NCBI GenBank assembly: GCA_036847245.1
Contig: DAIUAL010000119.1
Coordinates: forward strand, 1-10,443
Reading direction: 5' to 3'
Length of the DNA stretch: 10,443 bases
Source: UBA4661 sp002405405
GTDB taxonomy: Bacteria; Bacteroidota; Ignavibacteria; Kapaibacteriales; UBA4661
The notes under the pieces were generated by a model that was not told where the DNA came from, made no database searches, and saw only the letters and a program-made list of their open reading frames with translations. This document shows positions 7,830 to 10,443 of the stretch, piece by piece (within the stretch, counting starts at the first letter, position 1; the number at the start of each line of letters is the position of its first letter). The position numbers were made by a program, and so were the translations under genes.

Positions 7830-8660
7830 ATGCCACGTTTATTGTTCTTCAGTCTTATTGTTTTTTTCGTCAATATCTTGTCGTCTTCAGCGGCTGATTC
7901 TACGGCATCGCTGCAAGTATCGTGGATTCCGGGTGGTTTACAATTTCGTCCGCTTTTTGCTAATCCATTCGAGGCACGCATGGGCGTGATGTCGCAAACC
8001 GCACCGCAAAAAATTCGTTTAGATATTGGAAATTCCACCGATCTGATTGCCCTGAAATACCAAGATTGGTCAATGACCTTCGGTGGGGATTTTTACACCT
8101 ACTCACGACTTCGTGCAGAGCCGAATTTCAAATTTCCCGTAGAAACAGCCGACTATCTTTTTGGTATTAATGTCAGCGCGACAAAAGCATTATCGCAAGA
8201 GAGTGCTATCTCCACGCGTTTGCGGGTATCGCATATTTCCTCACATTTGGTTGATGGCATTGCCGACTTCCGCTCTACCTTTGTCTATAGCCGTGAATTC
8301 ATCGATTGGATATGGGCATACCAGTACAAAGCAGTGCGCGTCTATGGCGGTGGTACGATGATTTTTCATACGATACCTGCGGTGTTTGGAACATTTTTGC
8401 CCCAAGCAGGTTTCGATATTGCTGATAATTCGTTACTGGGCGAATACATTACACTCAAAGCCGGTTATGATTTTCGTCTGTCAACGATCAATAATATCAG
8501 CACAGGCATCAATACGGCACAGGTGGGAGTCAAGTTTGGTACGAAATATGGCAAAGGTATTGTCCTGAGTACTTTCTGGTACGAAGGCAAGAGTATGCAT
8601 GGTATGTTTTACAATGAAAGGGACTCATACTTCGGTATGGGCATGATTGTAGAGTTTTAG
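7830..8660 (+). CDS. Exported envelope protein, probable small outer-membrane barrel (possibly DUF1207-like)
   Basis: The protein has 276 residues from the ATG at 7830. It begins with a clear signal peptide, MPRLLFFSLIVFFVNILSSS, with likely cleavage near SSA-AD (20-22). The mature part has alternating amphipathic strands such as FGGDFYTYSRLRAE and RVYGGGTMIFHTI, and ends FGMGMIVEF. The terminal Phe is typical of outer-membrane proteins folded by BAM. The mature N-terminus (LQFRPLFANPFEARMG) reminds me of DUF1207 proteins, which have no known function; this is from memory and weak. An AAAGGA at 7814-7819 lies 10 bases before ATG 7830; ATG 7821 is in frame and would add three residues. It is divergent from the transporter gene. 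Confidence 0.75.
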   Translation: MPRLLFFSLIVFFVNILSSSAADSTASLQVSWIPGGLQFRPLFANPFEARMGVMSQTAPQKIRLDIGNSTDLIALKYQDWSMTFGGDFYTYSRLRAEPNFKFPVETADYLFGINVSATKALSQESAISTRLRVSHISSHLVDGIADFRSTFVYSREFIDWIWAYQYKAVRVYGGGTMIFHTIPAVFGTFLPQAGFDIADNSLLGEYITLKAGYDFRLSTINNISTGINTAQVGVKFGTKYGKGIVLSTFWYEGKSMHGMFYNERDSYFGMGMIVEF

Positions 8661-8671
8661 GGGTAATTGTG

Positions 8672-8702
8672 TATCATGCAATCTCCATTAAATGGCAAGC
8701 AT
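8672..8702 (+). promoter_or_regulatory. Candidate promoter and dyad upstream of the C-protein gene
   Basis: A TATCAT (8672-8677) could be a -10 element, with a weak TTGTAG 19 bases upstream. Just downstream, ATGC (8676-8679) and GCAT (8699-8702) flank a perfect palindrome CCATTAAATGG (8685-8695), with spacers of five and three bases. The position, at the expected transcript start of the regulator gene, suits an autoregulatory C-protein site. If translation really starts at ATG 8676, this stretch is coding and the idea weakens. Confidence 0.3.
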
Positions 8703-8708
8703 TCAAGT

Positions 8709-8936
8709 ATGGATATGAAAAAAGAAATTCTGATAAAATTTGGTGAAAATGTTCGGAGAATCCGCAAGGAGAAACATCTTTCGCAAGAAGATTTATCCTT
8801 CAAAGCGGATCTTCATCGCACCTATATCGGCATGATCGAACGGGCAGAAAAAAATATCACTCTGCTGAATATTGAAAAGATTGCCATTGCACTTAATGTT
8901 AAACCTCAAGAGCTTTTGAATGATACAGATCAATGA
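8709..8936 (+). CDS. HTH (XRE/Cro-type) controller protein of a restriction-modification system
   Basis: From the ATG at 8709 the protein has 75 residues, the usual size of restriction-system C proteins. It is almost entirely one helix-turn-helix domain: FGENVRRIRKEKHLSQEDLS (11-30) followed by HRTYIGMIERAEKNITLLNI (36-55). The latter is highly characteristic of C proteins in type II systems, which bind DNA as dimers and time expression of the nuclease relative to the methyltransferase. In-frame starts exist at TTG 8667 and ATG 8676, which would add up to 14 residues outside the fold; I chose 8709 from family length. No good Shine-Dalgarno site is seen, and many C genes are leaderless. Its last 17 bases overlap the start of the nuclease gene, so the two are one operon. 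Confidence 0.87.
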   Translation: MDMKKEILIKFGENVRRIRKEKHLSQEDLSFKADLHRTYIGMIERAEKNITLLNIEKIAIALNVKPQELLNDTDQ

Positions 8937-9498
8937 CTTTGTGGTTCTTCTGAACCCTACAAGCTCGGTAGTAGCGTACTCGGTGGGAATTGTCCTTGCT
9001 GAAGAAAGTAACGGATATGCTTCGGTATTCTTTCTTGGTAAGAAGGTAACATTATCTGTTCTGCTATCGAATCTTGAGTTTGTCGATGTCAAGAAAACAG
9101 GCAAGCCACACCCCAAAAAGATCTGCAATGTCTGTCATATTTTAAAGACTGATTTTGAAGATTTCGACATCAATCAAACAGATGCGGCAGGTCGTAAAAC
9201 AACGCGACCGAGTTGTAAAGACTGTCGAGCAACCATTGATGGAATTGATTTACTACCGGAAGAAAAAGCAAAACATGATGCAAATAAACCCGAACTATAT
9301 TTCGTCTTCCCGATCTGTCAAAAAGGATCGATACCAGATATCACTGCAAAAGTGGTGCGCGACCATGACCATCACACAGGTAAAGCGCGAGAATGGCTAT
9401 GCGATAGTTGCAACACGGGGTTAGGACGATTCAAAGACAATATTGAACTGCTTCAACAAGCCATTCGATATTTGGAGAAGCACAATCAGAATAGTTGA
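8920..9498 (+). CDS. ββα-Me (HNH/endonuclease VII-like) type II restriction endonuclease, Hpy99I-like; one zinc Cys replaced
   Basis: The protein has 192 residues. Residues 1-57 look like a small beta-barrel. A first zinc site follows with Cys69, Cys72, Cys99 and Cys102 (ICNVC ... SCKDC). The second half has VVRDHDHHTGKAREWLCDSC NTGLG: the ββα-Me nuclease motif with Asp148, His149 and Asn165 and zinc ligands Cys161 and Cys164, then FKDNIELLQQAIRYLEKH. A beta-barrel plus two zinc repeats, at this length, is the architecture of the restriction enzyme Hpy99I (CGWCG); the specificity here is unknown. The second zinc site is defective: where CPIC is expected, the protein has FPIC, Phe130 (TTC at 9307-9309) with only Cys133. 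The start ATG at 8920 overlaps the C gene by 17 bases, with AAGAG seven bases upstream. The 3' end overlaps the methyltransferase on the other strand by 13 bases. Alternative: a homing-type HNH nuclease, less likely given the neighbours. Confidence 0.85.
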   Translation: MIQINDFVVLLNPTSSVVAYSVGIVLAEESNGYASVFFLGKKVTLSVLLSNLEFVDVKKTGKPHPKKICNVCHILKTDFEDFDINQTDAAGRKTTRPSCKDCRATIDGIDLLPEEKAKHDANKPELYFVFPICQKGSIPDITAKVVRDHDHHTGKAREWLCDSCNTGLGRFKDNIELLQQAIRYLEKHNQNS

Positions 9499-9833
9499 GG
9501 TTCGACAAGCCCTACTCTCTCTGTGGCTAATTGCGCATACTCGGCAGAGATTTCCATACCGATATAGTTTCGTTTGTTCATTCTCGCCATCTTGCACGTT
9601 GTACCCGATCCACACATAGGATCGAGGACAATATCATTCTCATTCGACCACGAAAGGATATGATCTTGGGCGAGTTTCTCGGGGAAAATTGCTGTATGCT
9701 GAAATGCGATTTTGTCATTCGTAGAGCCACCCAATCCAACGGCATATTCCCAGATATTTGTCAGAGTTTTTTCTTCTTTGAGCAAACCCATGACCTTTTT
9801 ATTGATCCCATCCGATTTCTTGTTGTACACCAA
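9486..9833 (-). CDS. C-terminal half of the methyltransferase (AdoMet motif I), possible restart
   Basis: After the TAA the frame continues and could restart at TTG 9833 or GTG 9830. A GGAG lies eight bases before the TTG, so a restart is conceivable. The product of about 115 residues carries the conserved WEYAVGLGGS, HTAIFPEKLAQDHI and DPMCGSGTT segments and ends LVEPQLF. Complementation with the N-terminal half, as in split enzymes such as M.AquI, is possible in principle but not shown. Confidence 0.55.
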   Translation of the reverse strand: MVYNKKSDGINKKVMGLLKEEKTLTNIWEYAVGLGGSTNDKIAFQHTAIFPEKLAQDHILSWSNENDIVLDPMCGSGTTCKMARMNKRNYIGMEISAEYAQLATERVGLVEPQLF

Positions 9834-9893
9834 CTTCTCGGCTCCACTTCTTGCTGTTTTGGTTTTGAGTGGATTGAATGTTGTTGGTTTTCC

Positions 9894-10280
9894 TTAGGCA
9901 AACACAAACATAAATTCATAGCAATTCGTGTAGGCATTTGACCGCATGAATGGTGTGTTCTTTTTCTTGTAAATCATCACATCATGCACATTAAAACCAA
10001 GCTCTTGAAAGTGTAAACAGTGCCTGAAACTTGTGAGCGTTCGATCTCCATTTTTGATTTTATCGCCGACTACCCACACCGCAATGCCACCAATTTTTAT
10101 CACTCTGAATAATTCTTGAGCAACATGCTTAAAATCGAATGTGTAGCCATTGTAATCTCTCAAATCGTCATACGGAGGAGATGTAACAACCAAATCAATG
10201 CTTTGGTCGGGCAGATGCTTCATGCCCTCGACACAATCAACATTGTAAATACTGTTGAGTTCGTATTTCCCTATGTACAT
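9894..10280 (-). CDS. N-terminal half of the methyltransferase (motif IV, TSPPY)
   Basis: If translation stops at the TAA, this yields 128 residues from the ATG at 10280. It starts MYIGKYELNSIYNVDCVEGM and holds the catalytic TSPPY at about 33-37, but lacks the AdoMet-binding motif I. It would be inactive alone. A GTG at 10334 is in frame, but it adds only an unconserved hydrophobic tail and lies downstream of the promoter; ATG 10280 fits the family start. Confidence 0.7.
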   Translation of the reverse strand: MYIGKYELNSIYNVDCVEGMKHLPDQSIDLVVTSPPYDDLRDYNGYTFDFKHVAQELFRVIKIGGIAVWVVGDKIKNGDRTLTSFRHCLHFQELGFNVHDVMIYKKKNTPFMRSNAYTNCYEFMFVFA

Positions 10281-10348
10281 AAACAACGACCGAAAAAATA
10301 TGTTGAATGCTGTTTTGAAGAATGACAGCGACACATAAAAAGCTACTT

Positions 10349-10378
10349 ATAGTATGCAATATATTTAAATACTTTCAA
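10349..10378 (-). promoter_or_regulatory. Candidate sigma-70-like promoter of the methyltransferase gene with overlapping dyad
   Basis: On the minus strand, TTGAAA (10378-10373) and TACTAT (10354-10349) are separated by 18 bases in a very AT-rich stretch, about 70 bases before the ATG at 10280. The plus-strand TACT-TAT-AGTA at 10344-10354 is a perfect dyad covering the -10 box. It resembles the GACT-n-AGTC half-sites bound by C proteins, such as that of Esp1396I at its methyltransferase promoter. Confidence 0.45.
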
Positions 10379-10443
10379 TCTCACTAATCGAAGCTGCTGC
10401 TCAGTTGTACTCAGATTTATGCCTTATTGACTCTCAGACAATC

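Larger units (their letters stand above)
9486..10280 (-). pseudogene. DNA amino-methyltransferase (N4/N6, class beta) interrupted by one in-frame TAA
   Basis: This is the modification enzyme partner of the nuclease; it would methylate an exocyclic amino group of A or C in the recognition site. The frame runs from the ATG at 10280-10278 to the TGA at 9488-9486, 265 codons including both stops. The N-terminal part has the catalytic motif IV VVTSPPYDDLRDYNGY. The C-terminal part has the AdoMet motif I VLDPMCGSGTTCKMA. The order IV then I is class beta. A TAA at 9896-9894 breaks the frame after EFMFVFA, and the next codons read GKPTTFNPLKTKT in the same frame. Related enzymes carry FVFSKGKP-like sequence here, so the stop replaces an expected Lys (AAA to TAA). 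A single base change explains everything. Other readings are a natural two-subunit enzyme, readthrough or a sequence error. TAA ends the gene at 2619, so a changed code is unlikely. Confidence 0.82.

Noticed and set aside
7415..8038. 207-residue open frame on the minus strand
   Set aside because: Spans the divergent promoter region and is antisense to one gene and out of frame in the other; no conserved motif.
8625..8643. CATAC-TTCG-GTATG hairpin with a UUCG-type tetraloop
   Set aside because: Inside the end of the envelope-protein coding sequence, with no U-run; probably a chance of codons for Ser-Tyr-Phe-Gly-Met.
9894..9896. Recoding of TAA as a sense codon
   Set aside because: TAA ends other genes here (for example at 2617-2619), and there is no sign of other internal TAA codons; a point mutation or error is simpler.
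9531..9941. 136-residue open frame on the plus strand
   Set aside because: Antisense to the methyltransferase, whose motifs define the real frame.

Overview
The window suggests a member of the Bacteroidota/Chlorobi (FCB) lineage, something like Kapabacteria or Ignavibacteria, but the exact phylum is not proven. The main pointer is a large secreted beta-propeller protein ending in a type IX secretion (T9SS) C-terminal sorting domain. Two orphan proteins that look like outer-membrane beta-barrels and mostly weak Shine-Dalgarno sites fit this. No tRNA, rRNA, CRISPR array, insertion sequence or phage gene was seen.

Layout. 1-556 (-): nearly complete RluE-type 23S rRNA pseudouridine synthase cut by the left edge. 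655-2619 (+): predicted outer-membrane beta-barrel protein of unknown function, closed by a strong terminator. 2758-5643 (+): Asp-box beta-propeller exported by T9SS, closed by a 14-bp perfect terminator stem. 5644-6046: a 403-base convergent gap with a second strong hairpin. 6047-7686 (-): two-gene operon, an EamA/DMT transporter followed by nth (endonuclease III). 7687-7829: divergent promoter region holding an 18-bp near-palindrome. 7830-8660 (+): small envelope protein with a signal peptide and terminal Phe.

The accessory part is 8709-10280: a type II restriction-modification system. A C-protein-like HTH regulator overlaps the start of a ββα-Me/HNH restriction endonuclease that resembles the Hpy99I/endonuclease VII group. 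A class-beta (TSPPY ... DPMCGSGTT) amino-methyltransferase lies on the opposite strand, and its 3' end overlaps the nuclease gene by 13 bases. The C-R versus convergent-M layout is like that of Esp1396I.

The most interesting observation is that both enzymes carry a lesion. The methyltransferase frame is broken by one in-frame TAA where a Lys codon (AAA) would be expected, with perfect frame continuity on both sides. The endonuclease has Phe130 (TTC) where the first Cys (TGC) of its second zinc site should be. Together they suggest a restriction system caught in decay. The alternatives are a split two-subunit methyltransferase or sequence errors.
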